From positions 932,060-996,059 of the forward strand of contig NW_019091536.1 in the NCBI RefSeq assembly GCF_001949145.1: a stretch of DNA of 64,000 nucleotides, in the 5' to 3' direction. Under the pieces are notes generated by a model that saw only the letters and a list, made by a program, of their open reading frames with translations, was not told where the DNA came from and searched no databases. Source of the DNA: Acanthaster planci. Lineage: Eukaryota; Echinodermata; Asteroidea; Valvatida; Acanthasteridae. A program made the translations under genes and the position numbers. Below, piece by piece: positions 51,401-59,905 of the stretch; position 1 is the first letter of the stretch, and each line of letters opens with the position of its first letter.

Positions 51401-54400
51401 GCGAGAGCGGACACGACAACCCCCAACCTCCTAGCTGCCAATCCAACGCCGCCTCCGATGGCTCGGTCATGTATTCCGTCTCCCACCAGACCATCCCACA
51501 AAGGCCATCCTCTCGTTCGACCCTACCGTTGCAGGCTGGAGGAGACCCAAGGAAGACTCCGCACTAGGTGGATGGACATCGTCCAGACCGACCTAAAAGA
51601 CCTTTAGGGGCCAATATGGACAATCTCGAGGAACTGGCCCGAGACGGCCCATGACGGAGGGCCCTGGCGATTGTGGTGGGCTCTACACATGGCGATGACT
51701 CGGGTAATGTTTCCTTTCAACCCCCGCCACGCAAGAGCATTAAGTAAGTAAATAAGTAAGTCTCGTGCCCGATCTCTTTTAAAACTCGGCATGCGTTTTT
51801 AAAAGGTCCACAAATATGTGAGGTTTCAATTCAATTTACTTGATTGTTTTGCTGCTTAGTCATTTGAAGCACCTGTTCACGGGCATTGACCCGCGTGCAT
51901 GGAGCTCGTCAATGGTTAAACTATTCAATTTGGGACTGACCTGTCTCGAAAAATGGCATGTTCGATTTTCAGTAAAAAAAACAAACTCTTGAAGGTTGGC
52001 ATGCAAAGGAAAAAGTAGTGCGACAATATCGGAAAAATTGAGCCCCAGGGCGGGTTCCCTTGGCTCTTTCAGAGTTGAGGTCGGTTCAAACTTCAAATGT
52101 ACGCACAAACGATCGAAACGAACGTGACGGCACAAAACGCATGCAAAACATGCGCTGGAGTTGAAATGTGTTTTAATGTAATCTGAAGTCCCAAAAAGAT
52201 TTCTGATAATAAATAAACGTTTACCTTCATTCTCGCCTGGCTTTCTTGACCATGTGACATTTGCCACCAGTTCCCATTGGTTACTACCGTTGTCTAATTT
52301 CAAAGTATTAAATTCAGCATTGACTGATTGTTGCAAAATATCTGAATAGACAAAGAACCGAAAACATACTATAGAATCAGAGGTCCGTGTTTGAATAAGA
52401 GACAAACACGCAGTGTTCGGGCACTATCAATCTAACGACATTACAGAGCTATGACGTTTGAACCATTTGATACAAAATAACATCTGCCATTGTCTGAATG
52501 AATCTGATCTGCTCTCCAGTTGTTGTGTATAGGCCTAAATGTAGTTGTATTTTATATTGCCGTTTGCACATGACCACATTAACACAACATGCATCTGTGA
52601 CAAATCCCAGCTTATCCTGATATACGTTTACACGGGTATAGGGCATGTCAAAAGTGTACCTCTAAGGCCTGGTAATTCGACACGGGACTACATGATGATC
52701 CCCACACATATTGCTATTATGCCTCAACATATCCTTGCACATGAGCAATTCATGTTGAAACATTGCTATTGGTTTGACAAAAATTAAAATATACAGTATC
52801 TAAATTGACAGGGCTAATCGTATATGTTAAACTGCAGCTAGCTACCAGTCCCTATATAACAGGGACGGGGACTAGTCTACCGGGTGAGGTCATCCTGGTA
52901 AGTATCCCCTTGCTGTGATGGGGTAGGTTTTCCACTGAGCACCAAAAATTCCCTCCGGAATCACCCGATCCGACTACCCATCGCTACTTATAAGTGAGCA
53001 CAACACTGTCACGTGACTTTAAAAGACTTTCTAGAATGGATTAACACTCCTTGTACGCAGCACACCTGCAGACGTTTCAGGAAAAAAAAAACTTTTCTAA
53101 AGTTTTCCCGAGAGCCATGTGTTCGGCCGTCACGCACACGAAAGTTGTGTGTAAAATATCATCTCGATAAATACAAAAAGCAGTTGCGCCTGTGCAGAAC
53201 TAAAACAACCATGGACCCCAGAAGCAAGCTAGCTACGGGTTCCTATGCAATAGCGACGGGGACCAGTCCAAATAAAGGGTGCTAGCACCAGACCATTTCA
53301 ACTGCCTGTTGCTAGGCATGACACTACAATGGCGTCGACGAGTACAGTTATGGATTTCCATCATTTTATGAGTTGAATATTGATGAGGTGTTGTAAAGCA
53401 AATTCAGCATCGTTTATTTCCGGAATAGTCCAGGCATTACTCACCCTTCGCTGTGGGTCAGCTGGACTACCTCTGATTTAAGACTTTTAAGTAAAAGTCT
53501 TCGCTAACTTTAATCCCTCCTTTGCCCTGGAAGCGAAGGTAAGAGACTTCGATATTCCCCGAAAAGTTTATACAGTATACTGTCTCAACGAAAATATAGA
53601 GAGAATTATTGTCCATTAAAAAAGTGGACAGATTGACCCCTACACACACGCACACATGGAATTGTGTATTTGCCTGCAACTGGGGACCCCCTATTTTTCN
53701 NNNNNNNNNNNNNNNNNNNNNNNNNNNNNNNNNNNNNNNNNNNNNNNNNNNNNNNNGTCCTCTATTGTTCAGGGTCCCCAATTGAATGCAGAAACAAACT
53801 CACGACGCTACACACCCTTACAGTTGTATACTTGTGGGGTATTTACTTTGTTCTCGTTTACAAAACACCCACACAACACGGAAAAAATTTCGAATCACTA
53901 CCATTTCAACCAAATTCAGTTTACTGGGTTGAAATTTCGACCGTATGTCCCTTACATAAAACACTCCAATTTGCGATGGATGAATGGCACTTGAAAATAC
54001 CTCTGTTTAGAGTAAATTTGAAATATATATTTCGTGAAATTCTTGTGGGGTACCACTTTAGCACCCAACAAGGATCAACACTGGCCTTGTAGGGTACCTT
54101 CCATTGTTCCGTACCCCACAAGGCACCATGTACAAGCGCACGCCCATTTCCCGTCTCTAATTGACATCGTGCGTGCTGTTCGCTATCGTCAGGAACAATA
54201 GAAACGAGGCTTTGTAGGCCAAATTTTGTGACTCGACGCAGACAGTGTGTAAAGTTGAATATGATCTTACTTTTTCGAGTGCATGTATCTAGCCTATGCC
54301 TACGTTTGTACCGGTGGAATTTGCTACCGTTTGAGAGTGATCGGCGATGCTGTCTGCGTATACGTAGCGAACTATGCTTTGGACTTCTTTTTGGTATTGA

Positions 54401-54541
54401 TTATCGTAAAGGCTCCACGCCTTTGTGTTAGACGAGGCATTCATGTACGTTACCTGAAGCATAACAAAGGCTATCCACGCAGTAAGATAGGGACGACAGG
54501 ATAACCAGTGACATAACTAGGCGGTCAAAAAAAGCTCCCAT
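36164..54541 (-). CDS. RTK-B: receptor tyrosine kinase with two FN3 domains (at least 16 coding exons)
   Basis: Paralogue of RTK-A in the same orientation. Coding exons: 54541-54454, 52341-52225, 49311-49142, 47457-47401, 47177-47108, 45353-45309, 45130-44901, 44031-43969, 43552-43456, 42517-42287, 40537-40328, 39836-39655, 39199-39116, 38530-38316, 37262-37125, 36437-36164. All phases join; the sum is 2,271 nt (757 codons) to a strong GTATGT donor. Layout: signal 1-29, FN3-1 about 31-167 with a Cys-rich loop, linker 168-183, FN3-2 about 200-312, transmembrane helix about 341-362, kinase about 415-700. Key residues: GSGQFG, K456, HGD 558-560, DFG 578-580, SLE before TN. As in RTK-A, the HRD Arg is Gly. 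The C-terminus is unresolved: either a very short last exon (35,007-34,996 would add V-S-F-stop) or read-through of the donor to a stop at 36,011. Confidence 0.82.
37125..37262 (-). CDS. RTK-B exon 15: kinase C-lobe alphaF-alphaG
   Basis: 138-nt exon between TCTGTAG and GTGAGT. Encodes [38 protein letters not shown] and NCPDE. Confidence 0.94.
37549..37766. mobile_element. MITE-like element, family 3 (CAGTGACATAACTAGG ends)
   Basis: The right end is CCTAGTTATGTCACTG; the left end, CAGCGGGGTAACTACAGGG, is its imperfect inverse. The interior is G/C-run rich. It lies in the intron between RTK-B kinase exons 14 and 15. The same 16-nt end occurs at 54,506-54,521 inside RTK-B exon 1. Confidence 0.55.
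38316..38530 (-). CDS. RTK-B exon 14: catalytic loop, DFG and activation loop
   Basis: 215-nt exon between CAACAG and GTAAGT. Encodes [34 protein letters not shown] and [14 protein letters not shown]. It shares with RTK-A the HGD and SLE replacements and the two activation-loop tyrosines. Confidence 0.94.
39116..39199 (-). CDS. RTK-B exon 13: kinase alphaD-alphaE linker
   Basis: 84-nt phase 0 to phase 0 exon between TTTCAG and GTAAGT, from [16 protein letters not shown] to [10 protein letters not shown]. The first half differs most from RTK-A, as expected for the variable kinase-insert position. Confidence 0.9.
39655..39836 (-). CDS. RTK-B exon 12: kinase alphaC helix to hinge
   Basis: 182-nt exon between CCACAG and GTAAGA. 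Encodes [45 protein letters not shown] and WKCRD. Very close to the RTK-A exon 9,604-9,423. Confidence 0.93.
40328..40537 (-). CDS. RTK-B exon 11: kinase N-lobe, Gly loop and VAVK lysine
   Basis: 210-nt phase 1 to phase 1 exon between GTTTAG and GTAGGT. Encodes [16 protein letters not shown] and RPVAVKSLK (K456). Confidence 0.92.
41232..42207. mobile_element. TIR element of about 1 kb in an RTK-B intron
   Basis: The left end TCACGTATGTTCACCCC is mirrored at the right by GGGAATGAACATACGTGA. Secondary inverted blocks around GCGCATGCG follow on both sides. No transposase ORF is seen. It lies between the transmembrane exon and the first kinase exon. Confidence 0.55.
42287..42517 (-). CDS. RTK-B exon 10: transmembrane helix and juxtamembrane region
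   Basis: 231-nt phase 1 to phase 1 exon between TTTTGTAG and GTCAGT. A short stalk leads into the helix [20 protein letters not shown] (about residues 341-362), then basic RFIKRRK and [20 protein letters not shown] parallels AVFIRTREE in RTK-A, so the juxtamembrane start is conserved while the stalk is much shorter. Confidence 0.87.
43456..43552 (-). CDS. RTK-B exon 9: FN3-2, last part
   Basis: 97-nt phase 0 to phase 1 exon starting [20 protein letters not shown], between CTGTATAG and GTCAGT. A textbook FN3 F-G hairpin and G strand. It ends in NSTRS, another potential glycosylation site just outside the membrane exon. Confidence 0.85.
43969..44031 (-). CDS. RTK-B exon 8: FN3-2, middle exon
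   Basis: 63-nt phase 0 to phase 0 exon, beginning [19 protein letters not shown], between GGTTTTAG and GTAAGT. It supplies the FN3 E strand and the start of the F-strand tyrosine motif (NYTAM), and includes the glycosylation sequon NYT. Confidence 0.82.
44901..45130 (-). CDS. RTK-B exon 7: FN3-2, first part
   Basis: 230-nt phase 1 to phase 0 exon ending HDQ before GTAATT. From [15 protein letters not shown] onward it is a clear FN3 start; [10 protein letters not shown] holds the B-strand Trp and [11 protein letters not shown] the C strand. Potential N-glycosylation sites are NIS and NTT. The acceptor TTTAAAG at 45,132-45,131 was picked for phase; the 17 residues before IPGVP are poorly supported. 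Confidence 0.75.
45309..45353 (-). CDS. RTK-B exon 6: mini-exon linker with two cysteines
   Basis: 45-nt phase 1 to phase 1 mini-exon, [14 protein letters not shown], with a TGACAG acceptor and GTAAGT donor. It links the two FN3 domains and could be skipped without a frameshift, so isoforms differing by this cysteine pair are possible. No RTK-A counterpart was found. Confidence 0.65.
46440..46620 (-). repeat. (AAT)n followed by a TATATAGTGC block: reversed L2/SINE-type tail
   Basis: TAATAATAATAATAATAAAA then TTCTTATATAGTGCATATCA reads, on the minus strand, like the tail at 57.3 kb (…GCACTATATAAG…(ATT)n). The remaining sequence to 46,620 is non-coding. Confidence 0.4.
47108..47177 (-). CDS. 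RTK-B exon 5: FN3-1, last part
   Basis: 70-nt phase 0 to phase 1 exon, beginning [16 protein letters not shown] and ending KTKNSP, from AATTAG to [14 protein letters not shown] is the FN3 F strand, the lysine-rich turn is the F-G hairpin, and NST is a potential glycosylation site. An internal acceptor (start 47,167) is phase-incompatible with the previous exon and was not used. Confidence 0.75.
47401..47457 (-). CDS. RTK-B exon 4: FN3-1, middle exon
   Basis: 57-nt phase 0 to phase 0 exon, [19 protein letters not shown], between TTATTAG and [16 protein letters not shown] is the FN3 E-F strand pattern (L-x-x-G/P-x-x-Y). Same size and phase as RTK-A 18,192-18,136. Confidence 0.8.
47768..47870 (-). 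repeat. Second tRNA-like fragment
   Basis: The minus strand contains TTGGGTTCGAATCCCAGG (T arm with B box), preceded by GGTAGTGGGCAAGAAAAGAT. No full cloverleaf can be drawn. Probably a SINE remnant in an RTK-B intron. Confidence 0.35.
47984..48080. repeat. 20-bp minisatellite, about five copies
   Basis: Unit CTGAAAACCACGCTAAAAGA, nearly perfect for three units, then with single changes (CACC, CTACG) and a final degenerate unit. Located in an RTK-B intron. Confidence 0.9.
49142..49311 (-). CDS. RTK-B exon 3: FN3-1, C strand plus Cys-rich insertion
   Basis: 170-nt phase 1 to phase 0 exon from TTTCTAG to GTGAAT. The start, [16 protein letters not shown], is the FN3 C strand. It is followed by a loop with four cysteines ([20 protein letters not shown]) before the exon ends AQNTQQ. 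The equivalent tentative RTK-A exon is only 50 nt and lacks this loop, so the insertion is specific to RTK-B and may form extra disulfides. Confidence 0.72.
50505..51771 (+). mobile_element. Decayed 5'-truncated LINE with reverse transcriptase and short tandem tail
   Basis: Within an RTK-B intron, antisense to the gene. Segments in shifting frames: [57 protein letters not shown], then EYTDDTNLF (the YxDD box with Thr in place of Ala), [28 protein letters not shown] and [13 protein letters not shown]. Together these are the palm, thumb and C-terminal part of a non-LTR retrotransposon ORF2. The copy ends in a TAAG/TAAA short tandem tail at about 51,738-51,771. At least four frameshifts or stops make it dead. 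The exact clade cannot be settled by eye. Confidence 0.72.
52225..52341 (-). CDS. RTK-B exon 2: FN3-1, first part
   Basis: 117-nt phase 1 to phase 1 exon between TATTCAG and GTAAAC. It begins [18 protein letters not shown] and ends [17 protein letters not shown], carrying the FN3 B-strand Trp and one potential N-glycosylation site (NVT). Confidence 0.8.
53647..53800. repeat. Inverted repeat interrupted by the assembly gap
   Basis: Left of the gap: TTTGCCTGCAACTGGGGACC. Right of the gap, in inverse: TTTCTGCATTCAATTGGGGA. The unresolved bases are therefore probably the loop or body of a hairpin-forming element. Confidence 0.5.
53700..53756. other. Assembly gap (57 Ns)
   Basis: Run of N in the first coding intron of RTK-B. 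Confidence 1.
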
Positions 54542-54558
54542 TTCGATCTTCACGAGGC
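54454..54558 (-). CDS. RTK-B exon 1: start codon and signal peptide
   Basis: An acceptor (TTTTGTACTTGCAG) opens the exon at 54,558. An ATG at 54,541 gives [20 protein letters not shown], followed by CVDSLCYAS, and a second in-frame ATG lies at 54,514. [11 protein letters not shown] is a signal-peptide core. The exon ends in phase 1 at GTAACG and joins to the next exon as ASD-ILQQ, paralogous to RTK-A CFSML-NSIL. The sequence between 54,506 and 54,521 is identical to the end of a transposon-like repeat at 37.75 kb, so the start of this exon may be transposon-derived. Confidence 0.65.
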
Positions 54559-57299
54559 CTGCAAGTACAAAAGATACAGATGTGTCAAGTCGCACGCTCT
54601 CGTTACTCAAAGGTCATTTGGGAGAAAACGGTGACTAACTCACACACAAACTGAGGGGAACTCTCTCAAAGTAGAGAATCGATAACTTATAGCTGGTAAC
54701 AAATCGGGAGCCACCTCAGCCTCTTACTATTGATACTGGCTTCCACGTGCACGCTAGGTCAATTTGTGTAGCTTATTACAGCAGTAATTACTGATGGAAA
54801 CCCAGAGGCAAGACGACTTACCAAAGGACAAAACTGTGGGACTAAACAAATATCCAGAAATCCTTGTTCTGTATATGCTGTTTGGACAAAACAAACTAGC
54901 AAATTGATTTTGCACTGGGCCTAGCTTTTGGAATAAACCCTTAGTATATTTGATTGGACACTAGGTGTAGACCTTAAATATCTCTAACTCCCTCCAAATT
55001 TTGTCGTCATAACTGAATCAGACAGGCGGAGGAATACCCGAGGGCCTTGAATTAAGACAAACAAGACGAGGTTAGTCAGAAAGCTGGAAGGAGTGTGAAA
55101 GTACCGGTATCCCTCGTAAAAGTTGCACTGTTTTCCTGCCAGTTTTACTATCCATCAGGGAACTTCAAAAGATAATAAACTTAAAATATTACTTTACATA
55201 ACCCGATCAGAACTATATACCAGCTTCATGAAAGTATGAAAATCATGTTTGACTTTCTTTTTCATACTTTAATATAGACTTCAACTTCTCCATTTTCTTC
55301 ACATTGACCGTGTTTTTCACAATGACCGTTGGCAATTCAACTACTATAGTCTCCGTCACAAGCAGTGCGACAAATGAACGTAACATCAAAGACTGTGGTG
55401 TTGGACCAACCTTTTCTTTTCAAGCGCAACTACAATCAGGCTTCAGAAAGGTCCGTAAATAGTCGACCTAATATTCGACACAAAATCGCAGGCCAAGCAT
55501 ATACTTGATTGGGCAGACTTATTTAAAACTTTTCAACTTGTGGACAATTGACCGAATCTCGTTTCACTCCAGAGATGCCCCTCCAAGTTCCGGGGTTAAT
55601 GATTATTGATACAAATGCAATCCAACGATGATGCATGGATCTACTCAATTCAGCAAGTTTGCCTTGTTTTTATTAAGAGATTGGAAATTATACTGGGCAA
55701 ATTCCTTGAGGCTTCTCTCTAGGGAAACAGGTAAGAGAAACTTCTGAGAGTGGATTTTGGGGTTTTAAAACCGTACATCAGAGATTTTCATGCAGACCAG
55801 ATCCCTAAAGTGAAATCACTGTCAAATTATAACCCTATCCATCCAACCCGATTTGAAGACATTTGCAAGGCAATGAGAGTAAAGAGGATGCCTTGAAAAA
55901 TTCAAAAGATCCTGATACTGATCAATTTTTCACAAAGAATCCATTGGCATGTGGGGTATTAGGTTTACAAAAATTGGAAGGATACAATGCTATATGATTA
56001 TACAGATAGCCCCGAGAAAACGATAGACACGTAGGAAATAAATGGTCTTGAAGTAATGTTGTGTTTTGGTAAATCTTAGAGGCTGGCGACGGGAATCATT
56101 CTTCCTGCCATTTTCCCAGTGATTCCATGAGGGTTGGAAAGGACGAATGTCAGAAACATGCACTCATTCATATGCAGCTGCTTCTTCGGCAAAAAAGAAA
56201 CTCAGACCTAATAATCTGGCCTCGTGGCAGGACCAAGGAGATGAACAGTAATGGCTACAATGAACGTGAATTGTAACATTCTGGTTAGTCGACTAAATCA
56301 TGCAACTATCATCTAAACAGACCCAGATAGACTAAAGGAGTTTCAGTCTTTCGAACCAAAAATGTTTGAACTCTCTAAATGTCAGACGGGAATTAGAAAG
56401 TCCTGAGAGTGTTATTTATCACAGTCGTCGGTTGGATGAGAGTCTGAGGACCAACGGAAAAATGCGAAACCAGTCTACAATGTAGCCCTACACGAATTGG
56501 TTTGATAGAATGAATTGAATGTCAACACACCAGGGGCGAAAACAAATTCAGAGAAATATCACTCGTATTTCAGCAACATAACCACAGACTGCCAAGACCG
56601 TGTTTTGATGAACAGAATTTTATAGACGTCACACTTTTGAAAACACATTTTTTTTCGCATTAAATACACAATGGTGGGTCGCTGGGGTCGATTTGTAACT
56701 GTCGGCTGTTTATGAGTTGCATGACATTTTCTACTTCCAGGGGGGGGGGCTGCCGGCATGGCAACCGATATTGTTCATTTTGCCCTTGGTGTTTACACCC
56801 CCGTCCAACGATGGGAATGAGTTTCTGTTACATTTAGGTTAAAATATACAGATCTGCTCCCGACTGCAAAAAATACAGTCGGTGGGTCGGAAAAAGGTTC
56901 GCAAGAATTCAGCATCATGTTGGGGGAAAAATCAAAATCAAAAGGTGTTGTTTTCTTAGGGTTTTTTTTTTTTGGGGGGGGGGGCATTTTCCCCCGTCCC
57001 CCTGCTGGATACATCACCGATTTGCCCTTGTACCTGTAAAGGTGAACGATGGGATTACAGAATCCAACAAGACTCGGGCGTAGTGAACTCTGCCTAGTCT
57101 ATGTCAGAGTTGTTATTGAAGCGCCGGGGGACAGCCGAATGACCTCTTGGGTCATAGAGAAACTTTAATTACGTTTATCTAAGACAAGAACATGACATCA
57201 AGCAATTTCAGCATCATCTCAAAACATTCTTCTTCTCACAAGCTTTTTCACTATGAATGCACAATGGAGTTTTTCATTTTTCCACCTAGACCGGCGCCT

Positions 57300-57358
57300 C
57301 TGAATGCTTTGCAGATATAGTGCGCCTTATAAATGCTTTATTATTATTATTATTTATC
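57300..57358 (+). repeat. L2/SINE-type 3' tail with (ATT)n
   Basis: GCGCCTTATAAATGCTTTA followed by TTATTATTATTATT is the kind of 3' tail found on L2-clade LINEs and SINEs that borrow their tails. The body upstream was not recognised. Confidence 0.45.
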
Positions 57359-58096
57359 ATGGAACCCTTTGTTGGATTCTGAGTATCCAATTAAAAGATC
57401 CTTCACCAGCGTGTTCTTAGACAAACCTGAGACGCAAAGGACAGTGAACAACCTAAACCAGTACCAAAACACATATAAAGGTTTTATGGAGAGAAATGGG
57501 CATTACGTGTTCTGCAGATCTGAGTTTTGGTCATGCAGTTTCCTGAATGTTCAAGATCAAAGAAAATGAGTGAGTGGTTTCCACTTTTTTGCGATTTTAA
57601 CCCACCTTTCACTAAAAGAAACGAAACGGCATCTTTAATCAATAACAAACACTGCATGCAAATTATCTTTCCATCGATGCTAAAACAATCTAATTTACAA
57701 AAAATACCCGTCCAGAGGTTCACAGCACTTTTCGAGCTCTTTGACTTGTAATACACAGTATGAGTACAAACATCCACTCTGGATTGCTGTGTTTGTTTGT
57801 CGGTTCTCGTCCATTTTTTTTTTAGTTGCGCCCGGAGCCATGAACTGGGCGAGTTTAAACATTGAAACGGTCTTTGAGGAATTCGTGAGCTGAACCTCTC
57901 CGTAGCTGGTATAGACAGTAGTCCGTAGTCGTAGTCTTTTTGGCTTTGGTATATTAAGTGCAGTTTAAGAATAGCGAAGTTGTAGTTCCGGGGTCTAATT
58001 TCGCGATCTTGCCACGCGTGGCTACTCGAATTTCACCGCTTGCAAGACGTCTCAATAACTTGCCCCAGGCTGGAATCACAGTGTGATAATTCAAGC

Positions 58097-58322
58097 GCGG
58101 ATCCAGGGGGGCGGGGGTCGAACCCCCATCCCGCTTTGATACAAAAAGGTAAAATAAAATAGGGAAATCAGCTTTAAAAATGATTAAAATTAGCACACTA
58201 TTACACTGTAAACAATGTAGGTCATGTAAAATGTTTCATCGTCGTTTCCGCTTGTCCGCAAAAATGAGACATTAAAAAAATCCCAAACCTGACCACCCCC
58301 CGGAAAAATTCCTGGATCTGCC
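58097..58322. mobile_element. MITE-like element, family 2, copy b
   Basis: Starts GCGGATCCAGGGGGG and ends CCTGGATCTGC. Contains GTCATGTAAAATGTTTCATC and CGCTTGTCCGCAAAAATGAG, as in copy a. Confidence 0.65.
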
Positions 58323-59699
58323 ACTCTAATTGCTAAAAATATATGATACATGTCGCACTGAATATGCCACATCTTGGGAGGAATTAAGGTACAATGATAA
58401 ATGATGCATTGCAAGCCGGCCGGTAACAGCGCTCCTAACGAGGGAGTAAGCTTAGATGCAAGGGGGTTGGGGATGATGAATCCAACAAAACAATTGTAAA
58501 CAGATGTTTTTTAGCTGTACAGGCGTCATTTAACAATTGTTGATCATACTCCAAGCACAGAATCGTATTTCGGCCCTCTTTCAGACAAATCGACGAGGGG
58601 TTTTACCAGAAAGCATTGTCTCCCGCCCTCTTCATTGTTTCTTTGTTTCTTTTCGATACAAAAACCTTTTGGTTATCATTCTCCAAGGATCTACGCCTAT
58701 TAAGAAACACTGTTACCCACAGGGCGAAGTATGGGGCGTTTTGCCCCGGTGATGCCTGCCATTTTAACACAAGCCTGATTTCTAGAACGCTTTGTGAAAC
58801 ATGCAACGGATGGACTGCAGCTGGAATTCTTCCTTGTCATTTCCGGGTTAGGAACGACGCATAGAGGGGCATCACAGCCGTGGTGCATTTGATGGTCAAT
58901 GGCGTGAGCAGTGATCATGCACGCAAGTTGTCACGTGGTGACGATGACGTCACTGTCAATGAAAATAGATGGTAGACAAGAATTGTCAAATTAATGTTTA
59001 AATTAAATGCATCTCCCTCTGTGTTATTTTTTCGTCCCTTTCTTAATAATCGCCTAATTATAATACTATCATTGAGATGTTTAATAAAAATGTATAATCA
59101 ATATATCAATTATATAGTGACCTTTTTATGTTTTACCAGACTCTACATTGCGATGAAATGCATTTTTTCCTTTTTATTTGTAACTCTTTTATCTGATATA
59201 CACCGAAACAGAATTCAAGTAATCGTAGCGACTTGCAGTGAACATACATGTAATTACCGCTATCAGAGCAGCTGGGGATAGCCCATCGTGTAAAATATGA
59301 CGACAGCCCGTCAGGTTGTCAGACAGGAAACATTCTGAACTTCGCATGTCGCTTCGTGTCCACAATTAGAACGAAAAATATCATCATCGAAAAAGATCCA
59401 CTGGCTTTGCTACGCGAAACGCTAGAGATTGTATGAAGCTGAATGTTCATGAATGAAGGTTTCCGGGGAAAAAAGAGGCTCTTAGAAACGCAGCAAATAG
59501 GTTTTGCCCGTGCTCAGCTCTATGCCAGTGTATAGAGGCAAAGTTGCACATTTCCGACCACCAGTTCCGAAAGTGGCATTTTCAGTTTCTGAAAATGAGA
59601 CCCTTGAAAGCCAGCCAGGCAGGTAGTGCAACCAAATCCTATGTACTCGACCATTAGACAATGCAGCAATTCCAATATAAAACCAAAATACGACACAGT

Positions 59700-59905
59700 A
59701 TCTTGAGGAAATTACAGTTGGGAGATTGGGTGTATCAGCCAAGAAACGAGGTCAAAATATGTAGGGGAAAGTGCTGTATAATGTGTCGAACAACCACTCG
59801 AGGCAATGATATTAGGACTAGGAAGTGGTGCTCATTTACATGTAATCACACTTTCTCTTCACGAACCTTTAGACTGGAAGCTGACGTCAATGCATTTAAC
59901 ACTTG
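59700..59905 (+). pseudogene. Possible retroelement ORF fragment (Cys-rich)
   Basis: An open stretch contains CRGKCCIMCRTTTRGNDIRT and later FTCNHTFSSRTF. The C-x(3)-C-x(2)-C spacing and what follows recall the cysteine linker ahead of a GIY-YIG nuclease in Penelope-like elements, but no GIY-YIG motif is present. Low confidence. Confidence 0.22.
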
